DNA of 64,000 nt from Semisulcospira habei. Its lineage: Eukaryota; Mollusca; Gastropoda; Semisulcospiridae. The notes below the pieces were generated by a model that was not told the origin of the DNA, did not search any database, and saw only the letters and a program-made list of their open reading frames with translations. The stretch lies in NCBI GenBank assembly GCA_036245525.1, contig BTPG01000003.1, forward strand, positions 159,683,383-159,747,382, written 5' to 3'. Below, piece after piece: positions 41,782 through 54,108 of the stretch. Positions within the stretch are counted from its first letter, which is position 1. The number at the start of each line of letters is the position of its first letter. Made by a program: the position numbers and the translations under genes.

Positions 41782-42287
41782 ATTTTTTCCTACTTACTTG
41801 ATAGTTTATTCATTTCTTTTTTCCTGGATGTCTTCAAGATTGCGTGTTGGACTGTCATTCAGGACCGAACTTGTTATGGCTCCAGGCGGCCATAAGGTCT
41901 AGAATCCATGACCAGCACACTGATAAGATGAATGCAAAGACATGTAAACAGCAACTTCACATAGCCTGAAACGTGTCAAATTTTACCATACAATGACAAT
42001 TAAAAGATTTAATCCCCTCACTGCCGAGTAAACTGAACAAAAGATATAGATCCTCATAAGCCCCGCAGTCCATGTTCCTTTGACGTCTTGAGATATTTGC
42101 CAGATGAATTTACTACCTATGATTTCAAGCGTAGTCTGCATCCACAGGCAGTGAAGGGGTTAAATTATTGAAGTGCCTGTCTCCCGTGTAGATTCTCAAT
42201 GGCGCCAGACAATACAGACTGATCTGAAGGTCAGACTACGGTCAATCACCTCTTGGGTTACAGGCACTAAAGAGCACCTTCCATCTC
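41782..42287. other. Intergenic, no feature seen
   Basis: Short similarity near 42040 to the tandem units at 36080. No gene. Confidence 0.5.
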
Positions 42288-42384
42288 TAACCCTTTGAGT
42301 ATCGGTAGCAGTTTTAACCGCGATGATTCGTGTAGGAATCATCGCGACAAAACACTGAAACCGCTACCGACAAGCAAAATGTTA
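42288..42384. repeat. Hairpin family H, copy 3
   Basis: taaccctttgagtatcgg at the left, ccgctaccgaca at the right, core cgcgatgattc/gaatcatcgcg. Two small mismatches and bulges in the stem. Confidence 0.9.
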
Positions 42385-42691
42385 CGATTGGTTTTCGTCT
42401 ATTGGCAAAGCTGTCGGTTCTCCGGTTCGGACACTGTGACCGAGATCATTGCAGGGACTTCTCATGACCAGACTGGATAAGAACTCCTTTTACTGTCAGA
42501 GTCTAGAAACCGTCCCAGGTAGCTATAGCTGGTCAGTCTAGATCTGTGTGAGGCACATGAATGTGACGAGGCCAGCAAGAGGCATAGATCTTCATGGGCA
42601 CGCTCAACAGCGGAGGTTCGGCATGGCATCTATGCCTCCTGCGGTTTGGTGTTGCTCACTGTGTCCAGGCAGAGAATGCGGTTAAGGCTTC

Positions 42692-42783
42692 TTAACCATC
42701 TGGGTGTCGGAAGCGGTTATAGTCGCGATGATTCCTGCAGGATTCATCATTGCGACTAAAACCGCGACCGACACACAAAGTTA
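42692..42783. repeat. Hairpin family H, copy 4
   Basis: ttaaccatctgggtgtcgg at the left, cgaccgacacacaaag at the right, core agtcgcgatgattc and a PstI-like ctgcag loop. A SINE 3' fragment abuts it on the right. Confidence 0.9.
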
Positions 42784-42840
42784 GTTAGTTAGTTATTTGG
42801 GTTTAACGCCGAGCAGGCAACTAAGGCCATCTCACGGCGG
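42784..42840 (-). mobile_element. Short SINE 3' fragment
   Basis: Inverse of the 25571 and 26530 modules, with a TTAG repeat tail (ttagttagttagtta) then tttgggtttaacgccg and atctcacggcgg. Confidence 0.65.
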
Positions 42841-43122
42841 GACACACAAAGGGTCAAAGATGAAAGGAGTTTGCCTATTGCTTGTAAAGACTCAGGTCAC
42901 TAGCCGTAATCTGACCTGCAGAGCATTATTTTCCGGCGTCAGAGGTAATTCACACGGGAGATAAACAAACGGTACGATGTATTCTGCATTGACCCAGAAC
43001 ACATAAGAAAGAAACATCGTACAGCTGACTTGTGAACACGTCGGTCAGCAAGCATGAACATCGTACAGCATTCTTAACCCTTTTCATTCTGATACACTAC
43101 TGTTTAAAATTACTTTGACTGA

Positions 43123-43193
43123 TAGTTCAAGGGTGGTGCCAGAATAGTTTGGCGCCTCAGGCGCCAAGCTATTCTCGCACCATCCTTGAACTA
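43123..43193. repeat. 71-bp hairpin with GGCGCC centre
   Basis: tagttcaagg ... ccttgaacta arms; the centre is ggcgcc-tca-ggcgcc. The stem has about four mismatches. Unrelated in sequence to family H; immediately left of the long inverted-repeat arm. Confidence 0.9.
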
Positions 43194-43215
43194 AAATGGT
43201 TGATTCATCTCCTAT

Positions 43216-44280
43216 AGTCCGTAAGCTAGCAAGATCTACCGTGCCCCCTCCCCCCTCCCCCAGTACTCAATAAGATGGTTTCAAAGTGTTCCTTAGTATG
43301 TCCTGAGATGTTTAAACCATGTTCCCCGAAAATCCTTAGGAACACACCAGAGATATAGCCGATGGCGTAAGGGTACCCCCATTCACGCTCTTTGCAGGTG
43401 CTAAAATGAGGTTGAGAAACATTTTCCTCTAAATAAATCAGAATTCATTCCAGAAGCCCAAATCAGGCAATATTATGTCAAGGCACACCTTCTGCATCCT
43501 CTGCCAAAAAAAAAACACAATGAAAAAATTGTTGAATCTCTGGCTCACAGTGAAGGTATTTGTGTACCCAGTGAACGACCATTTCCGCGAAATCGCAAAA
43601 AGAGACAAAATTAATGTGTCAGATGCCTTCAGACATTTTCTATAGCACTGACAGTCCATTTTCAGGTTTACATCATTACAACAGGATGTTACAATTATTA
43701 TAAACTTCACTAGGTGATGCTGTGATCACTGTGAGTGCCCCAGTGGTTGATTTTGTATCCCTACCCCAAAGTTGTAAAAATACACAAAATTAATTAGAAA
43801 AGATTACTTAAGTTATTCCATTTCATTTTGACCTCTCTTTACCTATTAAGTTTCAATAATGTGAGCATAAAGTGCAAGAAAATAAGGAAAGTCGGCATCC
43901 TTTACGGTATGTTCGTGGTGAATGATAGCTTTTTCCCATTTAGAATTGCCGAATTGGGAAACATACGTTGTTTCTGATGCCCTCAGAAATTTTGTATACA
44001 ACTGATAGGTCTTTTTTTAGGTTTTATTGGTTAGGATAGAGTACCATAGTTACTCCCACCCTGATTTTATGATACTGTGATGCATTTGGGGCCACAGTGG
44101 CTGAATCTGCTGCCCTACCCCCATTTTACCTGTACGCAAAGGAACAAAAAATGATCATAACAATAGCTCCTCTGTTTAAATATTTTGTTGCCAGTTTTCT
44201 TAACAAGATGTGCATATTGAGCATAAACATGTGTGATCGTTACATTAATTTCAATGTGACCCATCAATTTAATTGTAATT
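43216..44280. repeat. Long inverted repeat, left arm
   Basis: About 1065 bp that is the inverse complement, at roughly 90% by eye, of 48487-49560. The arm contains two diverged, about 370-bp subunits (gatgccttcagacatttt near 43621 and gatgccctcagaaatttt near 43975, each followed by a gtgatgctgtgat-like and ccctacccc block), so it may be satellite-derived. Open frames on it (for example 43438-43710 -) are not supported as genes. Confidence 0.88.
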
Positions 44281-44309
44281 CTTTTTATTTAAGACATGCT
44301 TAACAGGGG

Positions 44310-45860
44310 CTTCCGCTGAAGCTTCTGCCGTCTGCACATTCAGCAGTCTTGTCAAACTCGGGGAAGGTGTACCTCAGGGAGATGTTGTGTCTGATGCTAT
44401 TTTTTGTCTACATTAATAACATCAGTACAACAGTACCAAGGTTTTTCTCGAACATCCTCCATGCGGATGACTTTGCAGTGTGGACCGCAGCAGAACATAA
44501 AGAAATAGCATCCTCCAGAATCCAGGATGCTGCCAATAGATTCAGCAGCTGGACTGAAAGAGGTCACTGAAACTGAGCTAGACCATCTCTTTCAATCAGA
44601 CGGAAGAGGTCGCCTCAAAACTGGAGACCTTCCAGTACCAAAGACAGACAGGCCAACTTTACTGGCAAAAAATAAATTACTGGATTCACGGGGAGGCCTC
44701 ACATCAAATCCATGGAAGCTAGAGTTGCAAAAAAAAAAAAAAAAAAAAGGTTTCTGATGAAGAAGGTGGTGGGGACCACATTGCTGCAAATTACAGCATC
44801 CTGGCACAAGCAAACACCTGCTCGGTCAGACCAGTTGTGCGGTACCAAGATATATCGACAACATGAAACACTGCCTGCAAAACCCAAAAAGCCAGGATTG
44901 ACAAGATGCAGAACATGGGTCATTCTCATGATGCAGTGACATTCTTAGGGCCATCTGGAGCAACCCAATTTAGGAAATGGAGGACATTGGAGCCACTGGA
45001 ATGCAGAACAGCACACACGATGAAGATACTTACTAAACACTGACAGCATGGGAGACTACAGGAGCAGACCAAGAACCGTCAGAAACGCCCAAGTCTGAAC
45101 CGCCAACTGAAGGCCCTGCAAAGGCCTAACACTGACGTCCTGGAACCAAGCCCTAAGATGTGTGAACAGCTCCCTTCAGATACCTGGACATCTCGAAAGA
45201 GCCTTCAAGACAGCATAAACAATGTTCCAGGACTCTTTGCCAAAGGTCGCGGCACTGCACAAAGCCATCTTGCTGGAGATTATGCACATGCGCTACCCTC
45301 ACAGCAGCTGTGATACCGCACAAGATGCCGTGCGGAATGAAGGAAGTGGCTTGTACATCTGTTGTGCAGACTGCACTACTACCTCCCTCTCCTTACCAGC
45401 TGGCGGCAGCAGCTCCAACTATCGTACAGATCTGCAGGTGCTCAACACAACAGCAGAGCACTAGCTAGGGAAAGGCAGCAGCTTGATCCACTGATCTCAC
45501 CAGAAAGCGTCAAGATAGACTGGATGCCCTGACCACAAAATAGTGCTGTGGTAGATTCCAGTGCATTCTGAACTAGCTGGGAATGGAGAGGCTGACAGCC
45601 TGGCCAAAGCAGGCGCCAGACTACCTCAAGATCACAACCTCGGGTAAAGAAACCAAGACTGACACTACAACAACAAAGTGATTGGCAACAGCAGAATGGT
45701 GGCTGCAGCCCGTGGGCAGATGACATCAACAAGCTGAACAGGGAGAGCCAGGCCACCATCTTTCATCTATGCACTGATTACTCTGGACTGGGTCCGTGCA
45801 GAAAAGCAGAAACGAAGTTCACAAACTTTTCATGAACAATTAACAAACCCAAACTGAAGC
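44310..45860 (+). pseudogene. Jockey-like LINE RT and RNase H remnant
   Basis: Starts with RT palm pieces (LFFVYINNI, HADDFAVWTAAEH, which keeps the ADD active site, and NRFSSWTE). It then passes through many frame breaks and a poly-A run (44730-44748) to C-terminal pieces (LNRQLKAL, FAKG, AVRNEGSGLYI, TTTSLSLPAGGSSSNYR) that resemble the RNase H-bearing C-terminus of mobile-element-Jockey type proteins. Heavily decayed. Lies between the two inverted arms. Confidence 0.7.
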
Positions 45861-46167
45861 CTGAAGGTTTACACACTTTAATCAGATCACTCTGTATCAG
45901 CAATTATTTGAAGCATCCGTGCCTAATGCATGAAGAGATACCAAAATTTAAAAAAACGCTGAGCGATTGGCGGACTTCGGTAGAAGCGTAAACAACCAAT
46001 CAGAATGTTCGGCAGAAAGGCCATGCAGTCACTTTATGATCAGAGCTAAATATAGATCACTTGCAACAAGTGTCAGTATGGACGATTCTCAACGAATATT
46101 CATGAGGTGAAGGTCGCATCGAAAGCGAGGCTATGGGGAACATGTGGGAGGGGCAGACAGTACTTTC

Positions 46168-46332
46168 ATGGCGACAGAGAAGGAGCAGTCGAAGCGTAGA
46201 TCGAAACGCCATTGCGTTGTTCCTGTGTGCACATCAAATAGAGCACAGAATAATGAAAACGCAAAACATTAATTTCATACTTTTCCAAAAGCAACCGAAA
46301 CTCAACGGAGGAAGGAGTGGTTGATCCGAATT
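46168..46332 (+). pseudogene. THAP zinc-finger exon with in-frame stop
   Basis: ATG at 46168 opens a basic N-terminus (SKRRSKR) followed by HCVVPVCTSN, the first Cys pair of a C2CH THAP finger. After 34 codons there is TAA at 46270-46272. The same frame then continues with FHTFPKATETQRRKEWLIRIR, i.e. the THAP F-x-FP and conserved Trp. The second half of the finger (Cys-x2-His) is not found. Likely the first exon of a THAP transposase gene, broken by a nonsense codon and lost downstream exons. Confidence 0.65.
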
Positions 46333-47823
<1,491 letters not shown>

Positions 47824-47836
47824 AGACTTTCCAGGG

Positions 47837-47949
47837 AGGTTACAAAGTAAAGTAGGTTATAGCACTGTCAGGGGAGAGAAATGTGCATGATCGACCAGTG
47901 ATCATAGATCTACTGTGGCCAAAGCACAGTAGATCTTTTTTTTTTTTTT
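47837..47949 (-). mobile_element. Short retroposon, family B copy (113 bp)
   Basis: Flanked by a 13-bp direct repeat (agactttccaggg at 47824-47836 and 47950-47962). In minus orientation it starts in an A-run and agatctactg and ends in cctgacagtgctataac ... ctttgtaacct, the same 3' end as the insertion at 50486-50968. It therefore looks like a 5'-truncated copy of that family. Confidence 0.82.
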
Positions 47950-48004
47950 AGACTTTCCAGGGCCCTGAAAAAACCTTGTCATTTTTTAACAACTTTCACA
48001 AATG

Positions 48005-48205
48005 TTCACAAACCGTAAGGACCCTGCTGGACTCAACTCGTGAGACTGGGTCATGTGGAAACAGCCCTATGCGAATTTGGCATAGAAAATCAGTCTCCTT
48101 AGCACATTCTCCAAACATGTCCATACAGAGAAGCGGTCTGCTGGCAGTTCTGACCAGAAGACAGGCCTCAGGTACACCAAACTCTGAAAACATGCTGCCT
48201 AGCTC
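48005..48205 (-). pseudogene. Possible Gypsy-type integrase fragment
   Basis: The minus-strand frame contains MFSEFGVPE followed by weak matches to the DNGxQ and FA-E-DF ... PHYPQ-like order of LTR-retrotransposon integrases, with frame breaks. Recognition is weak; it could be coincidence. Confidence 0.3.
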
Positions 48206-48486
48206 TTGACAGCTCACTTATTGGCAGCCAGAACAATATAAGATTTAAAGACGGCCATCAAAAAATTGAATGTTGCAGAAGGTGGAAGTGGAGATCTCGT
48301 GGTCGACATGTGGAAACTAAGTATTTTGGTAACATTGTTTTGGCTATTAGGAACCATGAAACTTTATTACGCATATTCATATTTACACATTTATAGACGA
48401 AAATAAATGAAAGGAAAAGGGGAGACCTTACTAGACCCGTCTTACGCTAGCTAAAATATCACCTAAAAGACCAGCCAGTTAAAAAT

Positions 48487-49560
48487 AGTTACAATTAAAT
48501 TGATGGGTTACATTGAAATTAATGAAATGATCACAACTTTTTATGCTCAATATGCATACTTAAAAAAAAAACTGGCAACAAAAATATTTAAACAGAGGAG
48601 TATGACGTAAGCAATTTTTATGATTATTTTGCGTTACTTTGCGCACTGGTAAAATGGGGGTAGGGCAGCAGATTCAGCCACTGTGGCCCCAAAATGCATC
48701 ACAACATCACAAAATCAGGTTGGGAGTAACTGTGGTACTCTGTCCTAACCAATAAAACCTAACAAAGACCTATCGGTTGTATAAAAAATTTCTGAGGGCA
48801 CCGGAAACAACGTACGTTTCCCAATTCGGCAATTTTAAATGGGAAAAATCTATCATTCACCACGAATGTATCGTAAAGGATGCCAATTTTCCTTATTTTC
48901 TTGCACTTTACGCTCACATTATTGAAACTTAATAGGTAAAGAGAGGTCAAAATGAAATGGAATAACTTTAGTAATTTTTCTAATTAATTTTGTGTATTTT
49001 TACAACTTGGGGGTAAGGATACAAAATCAACCACTGTGGCACTCACAGTGATCACAGCATCACCTAGTCAAATTTGTAATAATTGTTACATCCTGTTTTA
49101 ATGATGTAAGCCTGAAAATGGACTGCCAGCGCTATAAAAAATGTCTGAAGGCATCTGACACATTATTTTTGTCTTTTTTTGCGATTTCGCGGAAATGGCC
49201 ATTTGCTGGATGCACAACTACCTTCACTGTGAGCCAGAGATTCAATATTGTTTCATTCTGTTTTTTGCAGAGGCTGTAGAACGTGTGCCTTAACATAATA
49301 TTGCCTGATTTGGGCTTCTGGAATGAATTCTGATTTATTTAGAGGAAAATGTTTCTCAACCTCATTTTAGCACCTGCGAAGAGCGTGAATGGGGGTATCC
49401 TTGCGCCATTGGCTATATCTCTGGTGTGTTCCTAAGGATTTTCTGGGAACATTTCTTAAACATCTCAGGACATACTCAGAAACACTTTGAAACCCATCTT
49501 ATTGAGTACTGGGGGGGGGGGGGGGGGAGTGCACGGTAGACCTTCCTAGCTTATGGACTA
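48487..49560. repeat. Long inverted repeat, right arm
   Basis: Inverse complement of 43216-44280, including the poly-G run at 49511-49528 (C-run at 43245-43262 in the other arm). The 4.2-kb spacer between the arms holds the Jockey-like remnant, a THAP exon, a CA array and a short retroposon. Confidence 0.88.
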
Positions 49561-49580
49561 CTAAGCTGTAACTGATGTAG

Positions 49581-49799
49581 GGAGAGAACAATAGAGAATC
49601 CAAAAGCTTTAAAATCAATAATGCCACATTGATCGATAAATCACGCCACTTTTGACAATAACCACATCGACCCCCCCATCACCTCTCCACCATCACCAAA
49701 TCACCCTGTTGATTTTTTTTTTAATGGCGACCATGATCAGTGCGGCATTATTGATTTTGATACTTTTGGATTCTGTATTGTTCTCTTTCTAACCATTGT
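49581..49799. mobile_element. 219-bp TA-flanked MITE
   Basis: About 50-bp imperfect inverted repeats (agagaacaatagagaatcc ... ggattctgtattgttctct; then ttgattttgatac-like inward) bounded by TA on both sides (49579-49580 and 49800-49801). TA duplication and size fit a Tc1/mariner-type MITE. Non-coding. Confidence 0.8.
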
Positions 49800-50002
49800 C
49801 TCTGTCAACACCTAAACATCTACTGATAAAATCAGGTAACATTAAGTACCTACCTTGTTACGTGTAGGTTACAAAAAAATAAACTTTTTTTCTCAATAGT
49901 ACTCTGGTGGTGGGGCGGATGGTGTCAAATGGGCAGGCATGAAAGGTGTGTCATCTCTCTGTGAAGTGTAATGTAAAAATAAACGATTGCCAAAACTGAT
50001 TT

Positions 50003-51155
50003 TTATTTGCTTAAAATATTTTGTAATTTTTCCATGGTTTCTTTCACACCAATCTGTTTTTCTTTCTCTAAAAAATTAGCCTTTAGTTCTTCAACAGGGG
50101 ATTGACTAAGCATCTTATTCTGAATTTCAGACTTCTGTTGTTTGTAATTGCTCAAATCATCTTGTACTCTCTTAAATTTAATATCGTCAATAAAATTATC
50201 CTCCAAAGATTTACTGATAATAAATTTTATACTGCTCAGCTTAGCACCAGCAACAGTGCTCAATGCTTCATGCTTTTGCAAACTTTGTATAAAATCTTTT
50301 GTTAAGGCCTTCCAAACCAAAGCATAGCAGACCTGTCACAATGCTAGCTCCTTCAAGACCAACTCCGATTATACTACCAATTCCAGCTGATATCAAAACA
50401 ATACCCCTTACAGAACATCCAGCTGAAACCACACCCGCAACCATAGATGTGTTTTGTACAGAATTGAAAACTGTTTTATACTGTCAAGAAAAGGGGAGAC
50501 TGCCAGTGCTACCCCCTTTTGGTAGGTTCTCTTTTAGGGTGCATGGAAATTTGGCTCTAGGTGGTGGCATGGAATGTATGCCCTTGCAGACACCACAGTA
50601 AAATGTGGTTGTCTTTGCAGGTAGGCAGAAATTCCTGCCTCCTCCAGTATCGCCGATGGTGTGCTGAAGAGGTCGCCAAGACCGAAACAGCTGTCCACAC
50701 CGGCTAAATATCTGGACCCCCCTCGGGGGGACCTAGATTTAAATTTCCATGCACTGAGTGGCTGGAACAGTGGGATATGTGATACGCCCCCCTTCAGGGG
50801 GGCTTCCATATGCATTGCTTTCAGTCACTTTTTTAGCGCCCCCTCTCTTTCCTATCTCTTTTTTTTTTTTTTTTTTTTTGTGCTTTGGCCACAGTAGATC
50901 TATGATCACTGGTCGATCATGCACATTTCTCTCCCCTGACAGTGCTATAATCTACTTTACTTTGTAACCTGTTTTATACTGTCTTTTGCACCTGGAGTAT
51001 CTCACCTCTTCTTCTTCCAAATATTTCAATGCGTCTGTAATATTTATTAATTGGAATGTGTCTGTCTGTAATGTTTTATCAGATACAACTGGCTCAGACA
51101 TCTTACTCGTCACAAGCGTCTCAGTCGGTGGTAGTTGCGGATACAAGTTCACCAT
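50003..51155 (-). pseudogene. Polinton-type membrane protein, split by insertion
   Basis: The N-terminal part (ATG at 51155) is acidic with an ITDALKYLEEEEVRYSRCK segment. It is cut at 50969-50983 by a 483-bp retroposon, and coding resumes beyond 50485 with a Gly/Ala/Ile-rich membrane-like segment. A one-base shift near 50315 then leads to a C-terminal Lys/Glu-rich helical tail (KEKQIGVKETMEKLQNIL). Function unknown; the order of acidic head, hydrophobic middle and coiled tail suggests a virion membrane-associated protein. Non-functional. Confidence 0.6.
50486..50968 (+). mobile_element. Retroposon, family B copy (483 bp) in viral gene
   Basis: Perfect 15-bp direct repeat ctgttttatactgtc at 50471-50485 and 50969-50983. 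Contains an internal inverted pair gtgcatggaaattt/aaatttccatgcac (50539 and 50742), a T-run at about 50857-50879, and a 3' end shared with 47837-47949 (ctcccctgacagtgctata ... ctttgtaac). Part of it is shared with the MITE-like element at 41554. Flank structure indicates target-primed insertion. Confidence 0.85.
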
Positions 51156-51180
51156 TTTTTTTATGACTTTTTTTTTAAAT

Positions 51181-52056
51181 TTAATCTGCAATTACATTTT
51201 GCAACTCGTCAAAAGTATACAATTTGCTAGCATAATAAAATGAAGCAAGATCTATGTGTTCCAGTTTTATGTAACTTAGAAAAACCAGATTAGTTTTATC
51301 GATCACCACCTTAACAGCTGGAATACTGCTCGATACGTCTACATGTGCACCTTTTCTAATAGCAATAAAGACCTTTGTTGACTCTGTCACTGTGTCATTC
51401 CACGTTAGTTTGATTCCCTGTGTAATATCAGCTTGTTTTACAGAAGCCACAGATCTCATGATAATTTCAAATACTATTATCGCTTTTCTAGCTATGGTAA
51501 AGTTTGATGGTACAAACACAACTTCTGTATCCGATCTGCCCCTTCTATTTGTAAGAAGATACCTCCGTTTTTCATACTCTTGCACTTTTAGTTTATCTCT
51601 GCTATTGTTGTCTGAAGCAAAGCTCAGAACAAGACTCACAATCAGCAGTCCAGAGTTAACAACTTTTCTGAATACTAAGGCTCCTTCATCATCAGTATAA
51701 ACATAATAAGGACTAATAAATTCAAAATTTATGTCCCAATCAATTGTTGGTGCTGGCATAGGCACAAGCGAAACTACCCTCTTATTACCCACATGTATTA
51801 AGTTGTAGGGCACATTATTAACAGGAGTGGGTACAGTAACATCATGAAGTTGACCAAGTTTAGGAATCGGTCTTTCTGTTCCATCCTTCATGTCATCTAT
51901 TACTTTCTGCTTGTACATGCCCAAAGAATCAAGTTCAAAACCATATACCTCTCCTACTTCTCCTTCCTTTTTAAAATCCTGTACGTCAGCCAAATCTTTT
52001 AACTCTGTTACAGTGCACGCAACTGGAATAATTTTCAGCTTTGGATCAACACTCAT
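51181..52056 (-). CDS. Polinton-associated protein, unknown function
   Basis: A 291-codon frame from ATG 52056 (MSVDPKLKI) with no break visible; upstream codons lack an ATG nearer the frame's beginning. Predicted beta-rich soluble protein: repeated short hydrophobic strands, KRRYLLTNRRGRSD near the middle, no signal peptide or membrane helix. Its stop lies 26 bp before the ATG of the next minus-strand gene at 51155, so the minus-strand genes are packed like a viral transcription unit. I recognise no domain. It is one of the two or three least-damaged frames of the element. Confidence 0.65.
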   Translation of the reverse strand: MSVDPKLKIIPVACTVTELKDLADVQDFKKEGEVGEVYGFELDSLGMYKQKVIDDMKDGTERPIPKLGQLHDVTVPTPVNNVPYNLIHVGNKRVVSLVPMPAPTIDWDINFEFISPYYVYTDDEGALVFRKVVNSGLLIVSLVLSFASDNNSRDKLKVQEYEKRRYLLTNRRGRSDTEVVFVPSNFTIARKAIIVFEIIMRSVASVKQADITQGIKLTWNDTVTESTKVFIAIRKGAHVDVSSSIPAVKVVIDKTNLVFLSYIKLEHIDLASFYYASKLYTFDELQNVIAD

Positions 52057-52077
52057 TTTAATAAACAAAAATAAAAT

Positions 52078-52802
52078 TTATTTAACTTCCAACACAACAC
52101 TAAAATCATGCATCTGAACTGGTTTGCCATCCTGATTAGTTACAGATAAACACAGTGATTCAAAGAAACTATAACCTAATTTCTTAAACTGCACAGGAAA
52201 TCTAACAACTACACTTTCACAATAGGGAGCAGTTCCAGTCGACACACATCTCAACAAACTTGAAGGTTTTCCATTATGTACATTTTCAGTTGTGTTTAGT
52301 TCTTTCAAATGAACATTTACTGTTTAGTGTGTACTGCCAAATGAAGGGGATATCTTCCAGTTACTTTTTCCTTTCTCGGTGATATTAGTAAACGCCCGTC
52401 AGGTCTTGTCCAATCTACATCTGGAAAATAAATATTTTTATTACCCAAAAACCCAAGTAAACTTACAAGACTTAATGATAATGAATACTCACTATCTTTT
52501 GGAAGTTCTAATGTTACAAGTAAGTTAGCTGGATTTAAAGTTGCTTTAATTTTAAATTCATTTTGAAACCATTCAGCTAAAGTACAAAAGTCATAATACT
52601 CAACTTGTAAAACATTAGCTCCCTCAGAACTAATAAACTTAGATCCAGCTACATAATATTCACTATCATCTGTTACATTAAACCACTTTACAGTGTAGAA
52701 CATTTCATGGATAGCTACAACCTTGTTACCATCTCGATTATCAATCCCATTAGTTAACCACACAGGTTTGCTTGTATCAAGATTTGTTAAGGTAATAAAC
52801 AT
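52078..52802 (-). pseudogene. Polinton structural-like protein, frameshifted
   Basis: First part 52802-52317 (MFITLTNLDTSKPVWLTNG ... HLAVHTKQ); second part 52326-52078 in another frame (SLLRCVSTGTAPYCES ... VLEVK). The two frames overlap by about 8 bp. The predicted strand-rich N-terminus and a C-terminus ending in a hydrophobic strand suggest a virion surface or penton-like protein; this is inference. The start is 26 bp from the divergent gene at 52828. Confidence 0.5.
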
Positions 52803-52827
52803 TTTTATTATCTCATAAAAAAGCACA

Positions 52828-54108
52828 ATGGAATTTAAATCGCCATTAATAGTTACTACAAATGCATTTCAATTTAACGTGGATGCCAAGTACAATATTG
52901 CACCAACTTATGAACAGAAAATAATTCAACTAAATCAGCTCGACATAGGTGTCTGAACAAGATTTATTTCAAGTGAAAGTACCCAATCTGTTTGATAAAC
53001 ATCTAAACCCTCCAATAACAGATGATTTAACTGCAAGAAAGTGGTCCTCAAGCCCACTACAGATGTTTCAAAACCAGATTAACTTTGGTATACTGTGTTC
53101 AACTACAAGCTGCGGTGTTTCTTTTACAGACCACTTGAATCACTCAAACAAACTAATTAGATCTGTCTATTATTTTCACACGTATTACCAGCTTAGAAGA
53201 ATACTGTCAGAACTACATGTCCCACTGCCCACTGAATCCAGGTTCAACAGGTATAACAACCCCATGGATATGAAAGCATTTGAACGCATCTGTAATGAAT
53301 TCAACATCTGTACAAAGTATGACTTCACACAAAAACTTGATGATCACCACGGCATGGGTACATTGTATTACACTATGAGTCACAAACAATACCCTCAAGA
53401 TTACTACACTGGTTACACTTCATATTCACAAAAATCTTAAATCTAGTCAGGATCAATAGAACAGAAACAGTCTAATGCCTGGACCACATTTGTCTTAGAC
53501 AGGAGTGACGGGTTTACTCAAGCGGGAGTCAAGCCATAAATGAGTCTATCAGAACATATGTGTGGTGTATACTAGGAGTACAATCGCTAACAAAATCAAA
53601 CATTTTAAACGGGAGTGGCAAATTTGAAGCACAAAAACAGTTTCTTGCAAACATGGAAGACTCAATCAACTCAGTGGTAGATCTCCCATCAAGCATACAA
53701 TGCTACCAAGACATACTCAGATATGCCAGATCAAAAGTTGACTTTGTAGTTGGCATCGGGTTATACATGTTACCATCTGACCTTCAACTCCAATTGGGTA
53801 CAATAACACATTAGAATAATAAAATAATTGTTGCAGGTGTTGGTCAAAAATTAGGACTCAATCAATCAGTAAACTTGGGGGCAACAACCACACATTTACA
53901 GTCATTAAAACCATTAATAATACCTGTACAGACAGTAACAGCCCTGGCCCCGGCCCCAGCCCCGACCCCAGTACAGCCAGTAACCCCGTCACTGACACCG
54001 ACCCCGACATCAACCCCTGACTCGGTAAACACACATGAGTCAGAGAGAACTGCATTGGTAATAGGCCTCACTGGATTAGGGATATTACTTCTTTACCTGT
54101 TTCATTAA
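52828..54108 (+). pseudogene. Polinton virion-like protein with C-terminal TM
   Basis: ATG at 52828 gives 40 codons to a TGA. Coding continues in a second frame 52949-53440 (NHSNKLIRSVYYFHTYYQLRR, RYNNPMDMKAFERICNEF) and a third, 53560-54108, which contains a TAG at 53812-53814. The last part has a Pro/Ala/Thr-rich linker (53940-54020) and a single hydrophobic helix (ALVIGLTGLGILLLYLF). The layout suggests a capsid or membrane-linking protein. Its 3' end overlaps the convergent gene at 54085-54808 by 24 bp. Confidence 0.55.

Noticed and set aside
43438..43710. 90-codon minus-strand frame in the left inverted arm (a different minus-strand frame, 48759-48950, lies in the right arm)
   Set aside because: The matching frame is not preserved in the opposite arm, and the arm is built of satellite-like subunits.
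45442..45759. 105-codon minus-strand frame
   Set aside because: Antisense to the decayed Jockey-like remnant.
48005..48205. Firm call of an LTR retrotransposon
   Set aside because: Only a short integrase-like similarity across frame breaks; no LTRs, RT or primer-binding site found nearby, so kept as a low-confidence fragment.
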